From Alphaproteobacteria bacterium (GTDB lineage Bacteria > Pseudomonadota > Alphaproteobacteria > Sphingomonadales > Sphingomonadaceae): DNA of 47,963 bases. Made by a program: the position numbers and the translations under genes. The notes beneath the pieces are model-generated. The model was not told the origin of the DNA, did no database searches, and was given only the letters and a program-made list of their open reading frames with translations. The DNA is taken from positions 1 to 47,963 of the forward strand of contig JAFANP010000066.1 in NCBI GenBank assembly GCA_019232625.1. The letters run 5' to 3'. Below are positions 7,776 through 16,501 of this stretch, piece by piece (the first letter of the stretch is position 1; the number at the start of each line of letters is the position of its first letter).

Positions 7776-8180
7776 CTGCTGACCCAATACGGCGTGGTCC
7801 CCTGGCGGCGCGGCGCCGACGGCGCGGCCGAAGTGCTGCTCATCACGTCGCGGGAGACGCGGCGGTGGGTGGTGCCGCGGGGGAACCCGATCGCCGGGCT
7901 TCGACCCCACGAGGCGGCGGCGCAGGAGGCCTATGAGGAAGCGGGCATACGCGGCCCGGTCGAGACCCGGACGCTCGGCACCTATCGCTACGACAAGCGG
8001 CGGCGCGACGGCAGCCTGCTCCCCGCCGAGGTCCACCTCTACCGGATGCTGGTCGCCGAGGAGGCCTCCGCCTGGCCCGAGCGCGGCCAGCGCGAGCGGC
8101 GCTGGTTCGCGCCGGAGGCCGCGGCCGCGGCGGTGGACGAGCCGGAGCTCGCCGCGCTGATCCGAGCGGCGGCGGAATGA
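7776..8180 (+). CDS. NUDIX hydrolase, diphosphoinositol-phosphatase-like
   Basis: A NUDIX protein of about 134 residues that cleaves nucleoside-diphosphate-linked or similar substrates. The NUDIX box runs GNPIAGLRPHEAAAQEAYEE followed by AGI; the catalytic EE pair is present, the usual Arg before it is Gln, and the spacing resembles the DIPP/MutT-like branch. The start is odd: a strong AGGAGG at 7762-7767 is followed at 8 bases by CTG and then a second CTG, with no ATG, GTG or TTG in frame at a suitable distance. A GTG at 7794 is 26 bases away and would cut the first strand. I place the start provisionally at CTG 7776. Confidence 0.8.
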   Translation: MLTQYGVVPWRRGADGAAEVLLITSRETRRWVVPRGNPIAGLRPHEAAAQEAYEEAGIRGPVETRTLGTYRYDKRRRDGSLLPAEVHLYRMLVAEEASAWPERGQRERRWFAPEAAAAAVDEPELAALIRAAAE

Positions 8181-8261
8181 CGAAAAGCCGGGCGGGCCTC
8201 ACAACGCTTTGCACCGCGCGCGACGGCCTGTAGAGGGCGGCGATCCGCAAGGGGGGCCGCG

Positions 8262-8909
8262 ATGCCGTTCAAGTTCTTCCAGTCGATCCTGCCGAGGGAG
8301 GCGCCCTTCTTCGACATGTTCGAGCGTCATTCGGAGACCCTGGTCGGCGGCGCCGAGGTGATGAGCCGGATGTTCGCCAGGGAAGAGGCGATCCAGGAAG
8401 CCTGCCGGCAGATCTCGACGTTCGAGGAGCAGGCCGACCAGGTCACCCGCGAGGTGCTCCACGCCGTCCGCCGCACCTTCATCACCCCGTTCGACCGGAG
8501 CGCCATCACCGACCTCATCTCCTCGATGGACGATGCCATCGACGAGATGCAGAAGACGGCCAAGGCGATCACCCAGTTCGACGTCGATCATTTCGAACCC
8601 GAGATGCGGGACATGGCGGCGCTTGCGGAGCAGGGCGCGAGGCTCGTTCGCGAGGCGATGCCGCTGCTGCGCAAGGTCGCCAGCAACCACGCCAAGCTCG
8701 ACCAGATCACCGAGCAGATCGTCCACCTCGAGGAGGAGGCCGACAATCTCCACGATTCCGGGATGAAGGCGCTCTACCAGCGGCATCGCGAGGGCAATGC
8801 GATGGGCTATATCGTCGGCCGCGAGATCTACAGCCACCTGGAAAAGGTCGTCGACCGGCTTGAGGACGTGGCCAACGAGATTTCCGGCATCGTCATCGAC
8901 CACGCCTGA
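8262..8909 (+). CDS. DUF47 / PhoU-like phosphate transport accessory protein
   Basis: A 215-residue, almost wholly helical protein of the DUF47 family, distantly related to PhoU. Acidic and amphipathic helices carry repeated E/D clusters (STFEEQADQVTREV, TDLISSMDDAIDEM, VHLEEEADNLHD) that in PhoU bind metals. It lies 12 bases upstream of the PiT phosphate transporter, the standard arrangement for this family, and probably controls that transporter at the inner face of the membrane. The ATG follows AAGGGGGG. Confidence 0.93.
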   Translation: MPFKFFQSILPREAPFFDMFERHSETLVGGAEVMSRMFAREEAIQEACRQISTFEEQADQVTREVLHAVRRTFITPFDRSAITDLISSMDDAIDEMQKTAKAITQFDVDHFEPEMRDMAALAEQGARLVREAMPLLRKVASNHAKLDQITEQIVHLEEEADNLHDSGMKALYQRHREGNAMGYIVGREIYSHLEKVVDRLEDVANEISGIVIDHA

Positions 8910-8921
8910 GGAGCGGCGACC

Positions 8922-9935
8922 ATGCACGAGCTGGCCCTGCCGCTGTTAGTCGGCCTCATCCTCGTCGCCTTGGCGTTCGACTATCTGAACGGGCTCCACG
9001 ATGCCGCCAACTCGATCGCCACCGTGGTCGCGACCCGCCTGCTCAGCCCGGTTCAGGCGGTCGCCTTCGCCGCCTTCTTCAACTTCGCCGCCTATTTCCT
9101 CTCGCTCGCCGTCCCGAGCTTGCACAAGGTCGCGGACACGATCGGCAAGGGGTTGATCGACAAGGATCTGATCACGCCGGCCGTGGTGTTCGGAGCGCTC
9201 GTCGGAGCGATGTTCTGGAACGTCGTCACCTGGCTGAAGGGCATCCCGTCCTCCTCCAGCCACGCCCTCGTCGGCGGCCTGGTCGGCGCCGGGGTCGCCC
9301 ATGCCGGCCTGACCGGGGTGCAGTGGACGGGCCTCAACAAGACGCTGATCGCCATCGTCCTCTCGCCGATGCTCGGCATGATCCTGGCGATGCTGATCAT
9401 GCTCGCGACCAGCTGGGCCGCGGTCGGCGCGACGGCGCGGGGCGCGGAGCGAAGCTTCCGTGCGCTCCACCTCGTCTCCTCGGCCGCCTACTCGATCGGC
9501 CACGGCCTCAACGACGCCCAGAAGACGATGGGGATCATCACCGTGCTCCTCTATTCGACCGGGCATCTCTCCGGACAATTCCACGTGCCCCACTGGGTGG
9601 CGATCAGCTGCTACGTCGCGATCGGCCTCGGCACCCTGACCGGCGGCTGGCGGATCATCGAGACGATGGGGTCGCGCATCACCAAGCTGTCGCAGCACCA
9701 GGGCTTCAGCGCCTCGACCGGGGGCTCGGTGATGCTGTTCGCCGCCTCCTGGCTGGGCATCCCCGTCTCCACCACCCACACGATCACCGGCTGCATCGTC
9801 GGCGCGGGGGTGGCGCGGCGGGTGTCGGCGGTGCGGTGGGGGGTCGCCAAGGACGTCGTCCTCGCCTGGATCATCACCATCCCCGCCTCGGCGGCGGTCG
9901 GCGCCGCCTTCTACCTGCTCACGACCTTGTTCTGA
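8922..9935 (+). CDS. pit: PiT-family inorganic phosphate transporter
   Basis: A 337-residue low-affinity phosphate permease, which moves metal-phosphate or phosphate with protons or sodium. Both PHO4 signature regions are present: DYLNGLHDAANSIATVVATR near residues 22-41 and GLNDAQKTMGIITVLLYS in the second half, along with SSSHALVGGLVGAG and PVSTTHTITGCIVGAG. About ten membrane spans can be counted. It forms an operon with the DUF47 gene just upstream. Its last 25 bases overlap the 3' end of the convergent GNAT gene. Confidence 0.95.
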   Translation: MHELALPLLVGLILVALAFDYLNGLHDAANSIATVVATRLLSPVQAVAFAAFFNFAAYFLSLAVPSLHKVADTIGKGLIDKDLITPAVVFGALVGAMFWNVVTWLKGIPSSSSHALVGGLVGAGVAHAGLTGVQWTGLNKTLIAIVLSPMLGMILAMLIMLATSWAAVGATARGAERSFRALHLVSSAAYSIGHGLNDAQKTMGIITVLLYSTGHLSGQFHVPHWVAISCYVAIGLGTLTGGWRIIETMGSRITKLSQHQGFSASTGGSVMLFAASWLGIPVSTTHTITGCIVGAGVARRVSAVRWGVAKDVVLAWIITIPASAAVGAAFYLLTTLF

Positions 9936-10480
9936 TCCGCGGCCGGAGCGCGCCGGAAGAGGAGGATCGGCTCGCCCTTGTAGAGCGCCTCCTCGCGCGA
10001 GGCGAAGCCGATCCGCTCGGCGACCCGGATCGAGGGCGCGTTGGCGTGGCTGATGATGGCGGGGATCTCCCGCCCGGCCAGCGCCTCGTCCGCCCAGGCG
10101 AGCGCGCGGCGGCCCGCCTCGGCGGCATAGCCCTGCCCGTGCGCGTGGGGCGCGAAGATCCAGCCCATCTCAGGCAGCCCCTCGATCGAGGGCCGCATGT
10201 CGCGCTTGAAGTCGGCGAAGCCGATCTGGCCGAGATAGAGGCCGTCCGCCTTCCGCTCGACCAGCCAATAGCCGTAGCCGAGCAGCGCCCACAGGCCCGG
10301 CGCGGCGAGCATCTTGCGCCAGGTTTCCTCGCGGCTGAACGGCTTGCCGCCGAGATGGGTGACGACGCCCGGGTCGGCCATCGCCGCCGCCTGCGCGTCG
10401 AGGTCGCCGGCGCTGTAGGCGCGCAGGCGAAGCCGCTCGGTCTCGAGCGTCGGAGCCGCCCGCACGAGGATGGCGTTCAT
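9911..10480 (-). CDS. GNAT-family N-acetyltransferase (RimJ/RimL-like)
   Basis: A 189-residue acetyltransferase of the GNAT superfamily. It starts LETERLRLRAYSAGDLDA, has the central acceptor-binding region (LGQIGFADF), the acetyl-CoA pyrophosphate loop region EMGWIFAPHAHGQGYAAEAGRRALAWADE (with GQGYA as the R/Q-x-x-G-x-A motif), and the NAPSIRVAERIGFA motif B. The layout is that of the Acetyltransf_3 group, which includes ribosomal-protein acetylases; the target here is unknown. It reads toward the phosphate transporter, overlaps it by 25 bases, and is followed upstream by rpmE on the same strand. Confidence 0.9.
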   Translation of the reverse strand: MNAILVRAAPTLETERLRLRAYSAGDLDAQAAAMADPGVVTHLGGKPFSREETWRKMLAAPGLWALLGYGYWLVERKADGLYLGQIGFADFKRDMRPSIEGLPEMGWIFAPHAHGQGYAAEAGRRALAWADEALAGREIPAIISHANAPSIRVAERIGFASREEALYKGEPILLFRRAPAADQNKVVSR

Positions 10481-10499
10481 GCCGGGAGGACGGCGGCGC

Positions 10500-10733
10500 T
10501 TACTTCTTGCCGCCGAGGGTGAGGCCGCCGAACCGCTTGTTGAACCGCGCGACCTGGCCGCCCGTGTCGAGGACCCGGGCGTTGCCGCCGGTCCAGGCCG
10601 GGTGGACCTTGGGATCGATGTCGAGCTGGAGCGTGTCGCCCTCCTTGCCCCAGGTGGAGCGGGTCTCGAACGTGGTGCCGTCGGTCATCTGCACCTTGAT
10701 CATGTGGTAATCGGGATGGGCGCCGGTCTTCAT
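10500..10733 (-). CDS. rpmE: 50S ribosomal protein bL31
   Basis: A 77-residue bL31: [23 protein letters not shown], then HPAWTGG and [15 protein letters not shown]. It bridges the large and small ribosomal subunits. No CXXC zinc ligands are present, so this is the cysteine-free form. The ATG lies just after an AGGA motif. A 9-bp hairpin in its leader and a back-to-back promoter shared with the riboswitch transcript are listed separately. The GNAT gene follows 19 bases downstream and may be co-transcribed. Confidence 0.95.
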   Translation of the reverse strand: MKTGAHPDYHMIKVQMTDGTTFETRSTWGKEGDTLQLDIDPKVHPAWTGGNARVLDTGGQVARFNKRFGGLTLGGKK

Positions 10734-10748
10734 CTTGGATTTTCCTGA

Positions 10749-10772
10749 GCTGGTCGGCTGGTTCCGACCAGC
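10749..10772 (-). promoter_or_regulatory. Hairpin in the rpmE leader
   Basis: A perfect 9-bp inverted repeat (GCTGGTCGG / CCGACCAGC, 6-base loop) sits in the presumed 52-base leader of rpmE and ends 15 bases before its ATG, next to the AGGA ribosome binding site. Ribosomal protein genes often bind their own leader RNA, and bL31 autoregulation is known in other bacteria. The hairpin is seen directly; its role is inferred. Confidence 0.45.
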
Positions 10773-10790
10773 CTCGAAAGGAGAGCGGCG

Positions 10791-10841
10791 CCCATAGCCG
10801 CAAGGGCCGGAATTGACAAGCCGTGCTGCGGCGCAATAGGC
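10791..10841. promoter_or_regulatory. Divergent promoters of rpmE and the riboswitch RNA, sharing a -35
   Basis: On the plus strand TTGACA at 10813-10818, a 16- or 17-base spacer and AATAGG/ATAGGC would start RNA near 10848, at the edge of the riboswitch. On the minus strand TTGTCA at 10819-10814, a 17-base spacer and TATGGG would start rpmE RNA near 10785. The two -35 boxes are the two strands of one TTGACAA palindrome, so polymerase should be able to occupy only one direction at a time. Predicted by eye only. Confidence 0.5.
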
Positions 10842-10849
10842 AGGCGGCA

Positions 10850-10990
10850 GCGAAGGTGCCGCCGGAGACGGCGGCTTAAAAGGCAAGCCGGTGAGAGGCC
10901 GGCGCTGTGCCCGCAACTGTAAGCGGCGGCGGCTCCCCCCGGAGCCCGTGCGCCGCGAGCCAGAAAACTGCCTCCGCGACGTCGTCCGCA
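10850..10990 (+). ncRNA. Cobalamin riboswitch
   Basis: Conserved blocks of the adenosylcobalamin-binding riboswitch appear in order: GGTGCCGCC at 10855, an AAAAGGCAAGCCGGTGAGAG segment followed by GCCGGCGCTGTGCCCGCAAC, then TGTAAGCGG, and the B12 box GAGCCAGAAAACTGCCTCCG at 10957. It precedes btuB on the same strand, with about 80 GC-rich bases between the box and the ribosome binding site as the expression platform. By analogy with other B12 riboswitches it should reduce btuB expression when cobalamin is plentiful. Exact ends are approximate. Confidence 0.92.
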
Positions 10991-11087
10991 TCCGGCCGGG
11001 TCCAGCCTGCGATGCGTGGCACCGGCGGTGCGCGCGCGCCCCCGGTCCCTCCGTGACGGCAGTCCATGTCGTGAAGGAGGTACGCCG

Positions 11088-12986
11088 ATGACCGTTCCCG
11101 CTCCCCTTTTCCTTCTCCTCGCCGCCGCCGCGGCGCCCCCGCCCGAGCCGGCGCCTTCGGCCGGCCAGGCCGAGATCGTCGTCACCGGCCGCGACGACGC
11201 TGAGCCCGACCCGATGCTCACCGCCTCGGCCCCGGTCACGACGAGGCCGGGAATGGCGGAGGCGGTCGGCCTTCCGATGGTGACGGACGTGCTCCGCGTG
11301 ATCGCCGGCGCCGCGGTCTCTACGGCCGGGCCGCGGGGCAGTCAGACCCAGGTGCGGCTGCGCGGCGCGGAGGCGAACCACACCTTGCTCGTCGTCGACG
11401 GCATCCGCTTCAACGATCCCGCGGCCGGGAACGAGGCGCGGTTCGAGCTGCTCGCGACCGACCTGCTCGACCGGATCGACCTCGTCCTCGGCCCCGATTC
11501 CGCCCGCTGGGGGTCGGAGGCGATCGGCGGAGTCCTCACCGCCGAGACCCGCGACGCGCCCGACCGCGGCGCCGGTTTCCGCGGGCGCGGCGAATATGGC
11601 AGCCTCGACAGCGGCCGCGCCTCAGCCTGGGCCGGGCTCGGCACCGGCAAGGTCCGCCTCTCGGCGACGGGCGCGTGGATGGCGAGCGACGGCATCGACG
11701 CCTTCGGCCAGGGCGGCGAGCGCGACGGCTTCGACAATCGCTCGGCGGCGGCGAAGCTGGTCTTCGAGCCGGCCGAGACGGTGGAGGTCGGCGCGGTCGG
11801 CCACTGGATCGAAGGGCGCAGCGCCTATGACGGCTTCGATCCGGTGACCTTCCGGCGCGCCGACACGCTCGACGAGACGGCCAACCGCATCGGGGCGGTG
11901 CGCGGCTGGGTCCGCGGGGAGAAAAGCGGCTGGACGCTGAAGGCCGACGCGAGCCTGCTCTCGAGCGTCAACCGCAACCTCCTCGACGACGGGCCGCTCA
12001 ACAGCACCTTCGGGCGCCGCTTCACCGCAGGCGCCTCGCTCTCCAAGGCGGTGGGGGGCCACGTCCTCACCGGCGCGGTGGAGCGTCAGGCGGAGCGGTT
12101 CCGCGCCCGCGATCAGGTCTACGGCGGCGCGACGGACCAGGACCGGACCCGGGCGCTCACCGCCTTTCTGGGCGAGTGGCGCGCCAAGTGGAACGCCGTG
12201 CTCACCACGGATATCGCCGTCCGCCACGACCGGTTCAGCGCCTTCGCCGACGCGACCACACTCCGGGCCGGAATCACGGTCGAGCCGGTGGCGGGGCTCG
12301 GCCTCCTCGCCGGCTTCGCCGAGGGGATCGCTCAGCCGACCTTCTACGATCTCTACGGCTTCTTCCCCAACGCCTTCCTCGGCAATCCGGCGCTGAAGCC
12401 GGAACGCTCGACCCAGTGGCAAGGCGGGGTCACCTATCGGTGGCGCGGCAACGATGTCGGCGTCTACGCCTATGAGGCCAAGCTGCGCGACGAGATCGTC
12501 GACGTGTTCGACCCGGCGACCTTCCGCTCGACGACGGCGAACGCCACCGGAACGAGCCGGCGCCGCGGCGTCGAGGCCTATGCGAGCCTGCGCCTCGCCC
12601 GCGCCGCCATTCTGCGCCTCAGCTACGCCTTTCTCGACGCGCGGGAGCAGCAGGTGGCCGGCGGCCTCGCCGTCAAGGAGGTGCGGCGGCCGCGCCACAG
12701 CGCCGGCCTCGCCGGCTATGGCGAGGCCGGCCGGCTGTCCTGGGGGGCGACGCTCGCCTGGTCGGGACCGCGGCTCGACACGGATTTCGACTCCTTCCCG
12801 GCCCGCACCGTGAGGCTCAACGCTTACTGGCTGGGCTCGGCGCAGCTTGGGTGGCGCGTCTCAAAAAGGATCGAGGCCTATGTGAGGGCGGAGAACGCCT
12901 TCGATACGGACTATCGGGAGGTGGTCGGCTACGCCACGCCGGGAAGGACGGTCTATGCGGGCCTTCGCCTGCGCCTCGGCGATTAG
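11088..12986 (+). CDS. btuB: TonB-dependent vitamin B12 receptor
   Basis: A 632-residue outer-membrane receptor for cobalamin. A signal peptide (about 1-20) is followed by a TonB box, EIVVTG, then the plug domain ([51 protein letters not shown]) and a beta barrel with alternating aromatic strands. The chain ends LRLRLGD rather than in the usual aromatic residue. The ATG follows AAGGAGG at a good distance; the frame is open upstream through the riboswitch but has no signal peptide there. Assignment as BtuB rests mainly on the riboswitch and the btuFCD genes downstream; a related siderophore receptor is less likely. Confidence 0.9.
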   Translation: MTVPAPLFLLLAAAAAPPPEPAPSAGQAEIVVTGRDDAEPDPMLTASAPVTTRPGMAEAVGLPMVTDVLRVIAGAAVSTAGPRGSQTQVRLRGAEANHTLLVVDGIRFNDPAAGNEARFELLATDLLDRIDLVLGPDSARWGSEAIGGVLTAETRDAPDRGAGFRGRGEYGSLDSGRASAWAGLGTGKVRLSATGAWMASDGIDAFGQGGERDGFDNRSAAAKLVFEPAETVEVGAVGHWIEGRSAYDGFDPVTFRRADTLDETANRIGAVRGWVRGEKSGWTLKADASLLSSVNRNLLDDGPLNSTFGRRFTAGASLSKAVGGHVLTGAVERQAERFRARDQVYGGATDQDRTRALTAFLGEWRAKWNAVLTTDIAVRHDRFSAFADATTLRAGITVEPVAGLGLLAGFAEGIAQPTFYDLYGFFPNAFLGNPALKPERSTQWQGGVTYRWRGNDVGVYAYEAKLRDEIVDVFDPATFRSTTANATGTSRRRGVEAYASLRLARAAILRLSYAFLDAREQQVAGGLAVKEVRRPRHSAGLAGYGEAGRLSWGATLAWSGPRLDTDFDSFPARTVRLNAYWLGSAQLGWRVSKRIEAYVRAENAFDTDYREVVGYATPGRTVYAGLRLRLGD

Positions 12987-13758
12987 CCTCGGCCTCCTGC
13001 TGGCGCCCGCCGCCTCCCTGGCGGCCTCCCCGCCGCGGCGGGTCGCGTCGCTGAACCTGTGCACCGACGAGCTGCTCATGCTGCTCGCCGAGCCGCGGCA
13101 GATCGCCTCGGTCACCCATCTCGGCCAGAACCCGGCGGAGACGCCGTTGTGGCGCCAGGGGCGTGCCTATCCGCGCAACGACGGCAGCCTGGCCGCGGTC
13201 GCCGCGCTGCGGCCCGACCTTGTCCTCACCATGGGCGGAGGCGCGCGCGACCGGGTCGGCCTGGCCGCGCGGCTCGGTATCCCGACGGTCGACCTTCCCT
13301 ACCCGCAGAGCCTGGGCGACATCGAGGCCGCGGTCGCCCGGGTCTCCGCCGCGCTCGGCCATCCGGAGCGCGGCCGGGCGGTCCTGGCGCGGCTGGCCGC
13401 GCTGAAGGCCGCCGCGCCCGCCCGCGCACTGGATGCGATCTGGCTGGGCGGCGGCGGCCGGACCGTCGGCGCGAGCGGGCTGGAGGCGCAGTGGATGCGC
13501 CTCGCCGGCCTCGCCCAACGCCCCCTCGCCGGCGACCGGGTCTCGCTGGAGACCTTGCTCGTCGGGCCGCCGGCGGTGCTGCTGCGAAGCGACTATCGCA
13601 GCGGCCAATATTCGGCCGGCCAGCGCTGGCTGCGCCACCCGCTCGCGGCGCGGGCGCGGGCCGGGCGGACGCTCGTCACCGACGGGCGGCTATGGACGTG
13701 CATGGGGCCGCTCATGATCGGCGAGATCGCGCGGCTGCGCAATGGGCTCGGCCGGTGA
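12955..13758 (+). CDS. btuF: Cobalamin ABC transporter periplasmic binding protein
   Basis: A 267-residue periplasmic substrate-binding protein of the BtuF/FecB type. The signal peptide reads [20 protein letters not shown]; the mature chain starts PPRRVASLNLCTDELLMLLA, with the family blocks SVTHLGQNP and LAAVAALRPDLVLT. It would take cobalamin from BtuB and deliver it to BtuCD. Its first 32 bases overlap the end of btuB in another frame, and its TGA overlaps the GTG of btuC, so the whole set is translationally coupled. Confidence 0.9.
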   Translation: MRAFACASAISLGLLLAPAASLAASPPRRVASLNLCTDELLMLLAEPRQIASVTHLGQNPAETPLWRQGRAYPRNDGSLAAVAALRPDLVLTMGGGARDRVGLAARLGIPTVDLPYPQSLGDIEAAVARVSAALGHPERGRAVLARLAALKAAAPARALDAIWLGGGGRTVGASGLEAQWMRLAGLAQRPLAGDRVSLETLLVGPPAVLLRSDYRSGQYSAGQRWLRHPLAARARAGRTLVTDGRLWTCMGPLMIGEIARLRNGLGR

Positions 13759-14729
13759 GCGGCGACGCTCGGATCCCCCTTCCGCTCCTCGCCGGGGCGG
13801 CCTTGCTGTTCCTGCTCTCCCTCGCTCTGCCCTGGACGAGCCTCGACGCGCTCTTCGCTCGAGATCCGTCCCTCGGCTGGGCGGTGCTCGTCCAGCTTCG
13901 GCTGCCGCGGGCGGTGCTGGCGCTCGTCTACGGAGCGACCCTCGGCGCCTCCGGCGCGGCCGCCCAGGCGCTGTTCGCCAACCCCCTCGCCTCCCCCGAC
14001 CTCACCGGCACGACCAGCGGCGCGGCGCTGGGGGCCGTGGTCACCGCCTACCTCCTCGCCTTGACCTCGCCGCTGGCGTTGGCGCTCGGCGCGGTGGCGG
14101 GCGCGTTCGGAGCGCTCTTCCTGCTCCTCGCTCTGGCCGGGCCGCGGGCGGAGACGGCGACGTTGCTCCTCGCGGGTCTCGCGATCAGCGCGCTGGCGGG
14201 GGCGCTGACCACGCTGGCGCTGGCGCTCGCCCCCTCCCCCTTCGCCTTCTACGACGCCTATGAATGGCTGATGGGCTCGCTGGTCGACCGCAGCCTCGCC
14301 CAGGCGGCGTTCGCGGCGGTGCCCGCTTTTGCCGTCGTCCTGCTCCTCGCCCGCCTGCGCCCCGCGCTCGACAGCCTGACCTTGGGCGAGGAGGTGGCGG
14401 AAGCGTTCGGCCACGACATCGCGCGCCTGCGGCTGTGGATCGTCTGCCTCACCGCGCTCGGCGTCGGCGCCTGCGTCGCGATCTGCGGGGCGATCGGCTT
14501 CGTCGGCCTCGTCGCGCCGATCTTCGCCCGGCGGCTGACCCGCGGCCATCCCGGCCGGGCGGTGCTGCCCGCCGCGCTGATCGGCGGTGCGCTGCTGCTC
14601 GCGGCTGACCTCGTCACCCGCCTCGCGCCGCTCGGCCGGACGCTGCCGATCGGGGTGGTCACCGCCCTCCTCGGCGCGCCCTTCTTCCTCTCGCTGGTGG
14701 TCGGCATGCGCTGGAGGCTCGGCCGGTGA
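13755..14729 (+). CDS. btuC: Cobalamin ABC transporter permease
   Basis: A 324-residue FecCD-family permease with about ten membrane spans. Family motifs include RLPRAVLALVYGATLGASGAAAQALFANPLASPDL, GSLVDRS and ICGAIGFVGLVAPIFARRL near the cytoplasmic coupling helix. The GTG start is set by GTGA overlap with the btuF stop; there is no suitable ATG near it. It pairs with BtuD to import cobalamin across the inner membrane. The gene ends in a second GTGA overlap with btuD. Confidence 0.93.
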   Translation: MSGDARIPLPLLAGAALLFLLSLALPWTSLDALFARDPSLGWAVLVQLRLPRAVLALVYGATLGASGAAAQALFANPLASPDLTGTTSGAALGAVVTAYLLALTSPLALALGAVAGAFGALFLLLALAGPRAETATLLLAGLAISALAGALTTLALALAPSPFAFYDAYEWLMGSLVDRSLAQAAFAAVPAFAVVLLLARLRPALDSLTLGEEVAEAFGHDIARLRLWIVCLTALGVGACVAICGAIGFVGLVAPIFARRLTRGHPGRAVLPAALIGGALLLAADLVTRLAPLGRTLPIGVVTALLGAPFFLSLVVGMRWRLGR

Positions 14730-15442
14730 GCGCGCTCCTCGAGGCGGCGGGCCTCGCCTTGCCCGGCCGGCTGGAGTCGACCGGCCTGCGGGCGGAAGGC
14801 CCCGGCCTCCTCTGCCTGGTGGGGCCGAACGGCAGCGGCAAGACGAGCCTGCTCCACGCCCTCGCCGGGATCGGCCGGCCGCAAGGCACCGTCCGCATCG
14901 CCGGCGAAGCGCCCGAGGCGCTGGCGCCGGCGGCGCGCCGGCACCTGCTCGCCTATCTGCCGGCGTCGCGCGACATCGCCTGGCCGGTTTCGGCGCGCGA
15001 CCTGGTCGCGCTTGGGGGCGATCCCGAGGCGCCGCTCGCCGCGCTCGGCCTCGCCGGCCTGGCGGAACGGCGCGTCGACCGCCTGTCGACGGGGGAGCGG
15101 AGCCGAGTCCTCATCGCCCGCGCCCTCGCGCAGCGCCCGAAGCTGCTGCTCCTCGACGAGCCGGCCGCGAATCTCGATCCGGCGTGGCAGCTCAAGCTGA
15201 TGGACCTGCTGCGCCGCGAGGCGGAGACGGCCTTGGTCGTCGCCGCGATGCACGACCTCGATCTGGCCGGGCGCTTCGCCGACCGGCTGATCGTGATGGC
15301 GGGGGGGCGGATCGCCGAGGACGGCGAGCCTCGGGCGCTGCTCGCGGGGCCGCGCCTCGCCGAGGTGTTCGGGGTGGAGCGCGGCGCCGGCGGGCGCTGG
15401 CAGCTGGTCAGTCCGAAGGGGGATCCGCGATCATCGCGGTGA
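14726..15442 (+). CDS. btuD: Cobalamin ABC transporter ATP-binding protein
   Basis: A 238-residue ABC ATPase: Walker [10 protein letters not shown] (about 33-41), signature [15 protein letters not shown], Walker [14 protein letters not shown] and the switch histidine in AAMHD. The GTG start overlaps the btuC stop. It powers cobalamin import with BtuC. The Q-loop region ([14 protein letters not shown]) lacks an obvious glutamine, which is unusual but seen in some BtuD-like proteins. Its last 35 bases overlap the convergent fabZ gene. Confidence 0.92.
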   Translation: MSALLEAAGLALPGRLESTGLRAEGPGLLCLVGPNGSGKTSLLHALAGIGRPQGTVRIAGEAPEALAPAARRHLLAYLPASRDIAWPVSARDLVALGGDPEAPLAALGLAGLAERRVDRLSTGERSRVLIARALAQRPKLLLLDEPAANLDPAWQLKLMDLLRREAETALVVAAMHDLDLAGRFADRLIVMAGGRIAEDGEPRALLAGPRLAEVFGVERGAGGRWQLVSPKGDPRSSR

Positions 15443-15884
15443 AGCTCGTCTCGGCGGCGACCTTCCCGTCGATCAGCACCTTGCCGGCGAACTTGCACAC
15501 CGTGCCGCGGTCCTGGACGAGGTTCACCTCGATGCGCAGCAGGACGCCGGGCTCGACCGGGCGGCGGAACTTCGCGTTGTCGATGGCCATGAAGTAGACG
15601 AGCTTGCCCGAGCCGGCGAGATCGAGGGACTCGACCGCCAGCACGCCCGAGGCCTGCGCCATCGCCTCGACGAGCAGCACGCCCGGCATGATCGGGCGGC
15701 CGGGGAAATGGCCCTGGAAGAAGGGCTCGTTGATCGTCACCGCCTTGATCGCCACGATCCGCTTGTGCGGGACGAGCTCCTCGACGCGGTCGATCAGCAG
15801 GAAGGGGTAGCGGTGCGGCAAGGCCGCCATGACCCGCCGGACGTCCAGCGGGCCGATGGCGGCCTCCGTTTCGCTTTCGCTCAC
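15408..15884 (-). CDS. fabZ: 3-hydroxyacyl-ACP dehydratase
   Basis: A 158-residue FabZ, which removes water from 3-hydroxyacyl-ACP in fatty-acid elongation. The hot-dog core has [33 protein letters not shown] with the catalytic His59 and Glu73, and [11 protein letters not shown]. The GTG start is fixed by overlap with the skp stop (GTGA). In Escherichia coli lpxD lies between skp and fabZ and lpxA follows; here skp abuts fabZ directly and fabZ is the last gene of the cluster. Confidence 0.95.
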   Translation of the reverse strand: MSESETEAAIGPLDVRRVMAALPHRYPFLLIDRVEELVPHKRIVAIKAVTINEPFFQGHFPGRPIMPGVLLVEAMAQASGVLAVESLDLAGSGKLVYFMAIDNAKFRRPVEPGVLLRIEVNLVQDRGTVCKFAGKVLIDGKVAAETSFTAMIADPPSD

Positions 15885-16501
15885 CGGCCCTGCGGCTGCG
15901 GCTGCGCCGGCGCGGCCGACGCGGGCAGCGGGGTGACGCTGACGCTCGGCAGGGCGGCGTTGAGGGCGGTCAGCACCTCGGTCGTCACGTCGAGGCCGTT
16001 GGCATGGGCGAGCGTCGCATCCTGGTCGACGGCCAGATTGGCGCCGTGCGTCGTCATCACCTGGTTGATGATCGGGTTCATCCGCTCGCTGATCTGCCGG
16101 GCGACGTTGGCGCGGGTCGACTGGATGTTCTGCTCGAGCCGCTGAAGCTCCTGGTTGGCGGTGTTCTGCCGCGTCTGGAGCGCGTTGACGCGGTTCTGGA
16201 GCGCCGTCTGCGCGGTGTTGCGCGCCGGGCCGGCGGGCTGGTTCTGGAGCTGGTTCGCGGCCGTCTCGATCGACTGGGCCTCGGTCTGAAGCGGCTGGCC
16301 GAGGGCCTGCGCGCGCTGCTGCGCGGACGTGATCATGCCCTGGAGCTGCGTCGAGGCCGCCCGGCAGGCGTTGCACTCGGAATAGATCCGGGCGGTGTCG
16401 ACGACGACGATGGTCGCGGCCGGGGTGCGCTGCGCCATGGCGGCGCCGGGAAGGGTGAGCGAAAGGGCGGCGATCGCCGCGCCGAAAGCGTATCTGGTCA
16501 T
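15881..16501 (-). CDS. skp: OmpH/Skp-family periplasmic chaperone
   Basis: A 206-residue exported protein with a signal peptide ([24 protein letters not shown]), the beta-core strand [16 protein letters not shown], a long Gln/Asn/Ala-rich coiled coil (about 50-150) and a C-terminal [16 protein letters not shown] segment followed by a Pro/Ala/Gln tail. Skp trimers hold unfolded outer-membrane proteins on their way to BamA. It follows bamA with an ATGA overlap and overlaps fabZ. The two cysteines at SECNAC are unusual for the family. Confidence 0.9.
   Translation of the reverse strand: MTRYAFGAAIAALSLTLPGAAMAQRTPAATIVVVDTARIYSECNACRAASTQLQGMITSAQQRAQALGQPLQTEAQSIETAANQLQNQPAGPARNTAQTALQNRVNALQTRQNTANQELQRLEQNIQSTRANVARQISERMNPIINQVMTTHGANLAVDQDATLAHANGLDVTTEVLTALNAALPSVSVTPLPASAAPAQPQPQGR

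Noticed and set aside
10991-11087. A short peptide frame between the riboswitch and btuB
   Set aside because: The btuB frame and others are open here, but there is no ribosome binding site other than the one for btuB; the stretch is better read as the expression platform.
14258-15253. Minus-strand coding region over btuC and btuD
   Set aside because: Composition and the strong ABC transporter motifs on the plus strand show it is a shadow frame.
15408-15442. A frameshift or assembly error where btuD and fabZ overlap
   Set aside because: Both C-termini look normal in length and content for their families; the overlap is a tail-to-tail one, as also seen for pit/GNAT and icd/Vps62-like.
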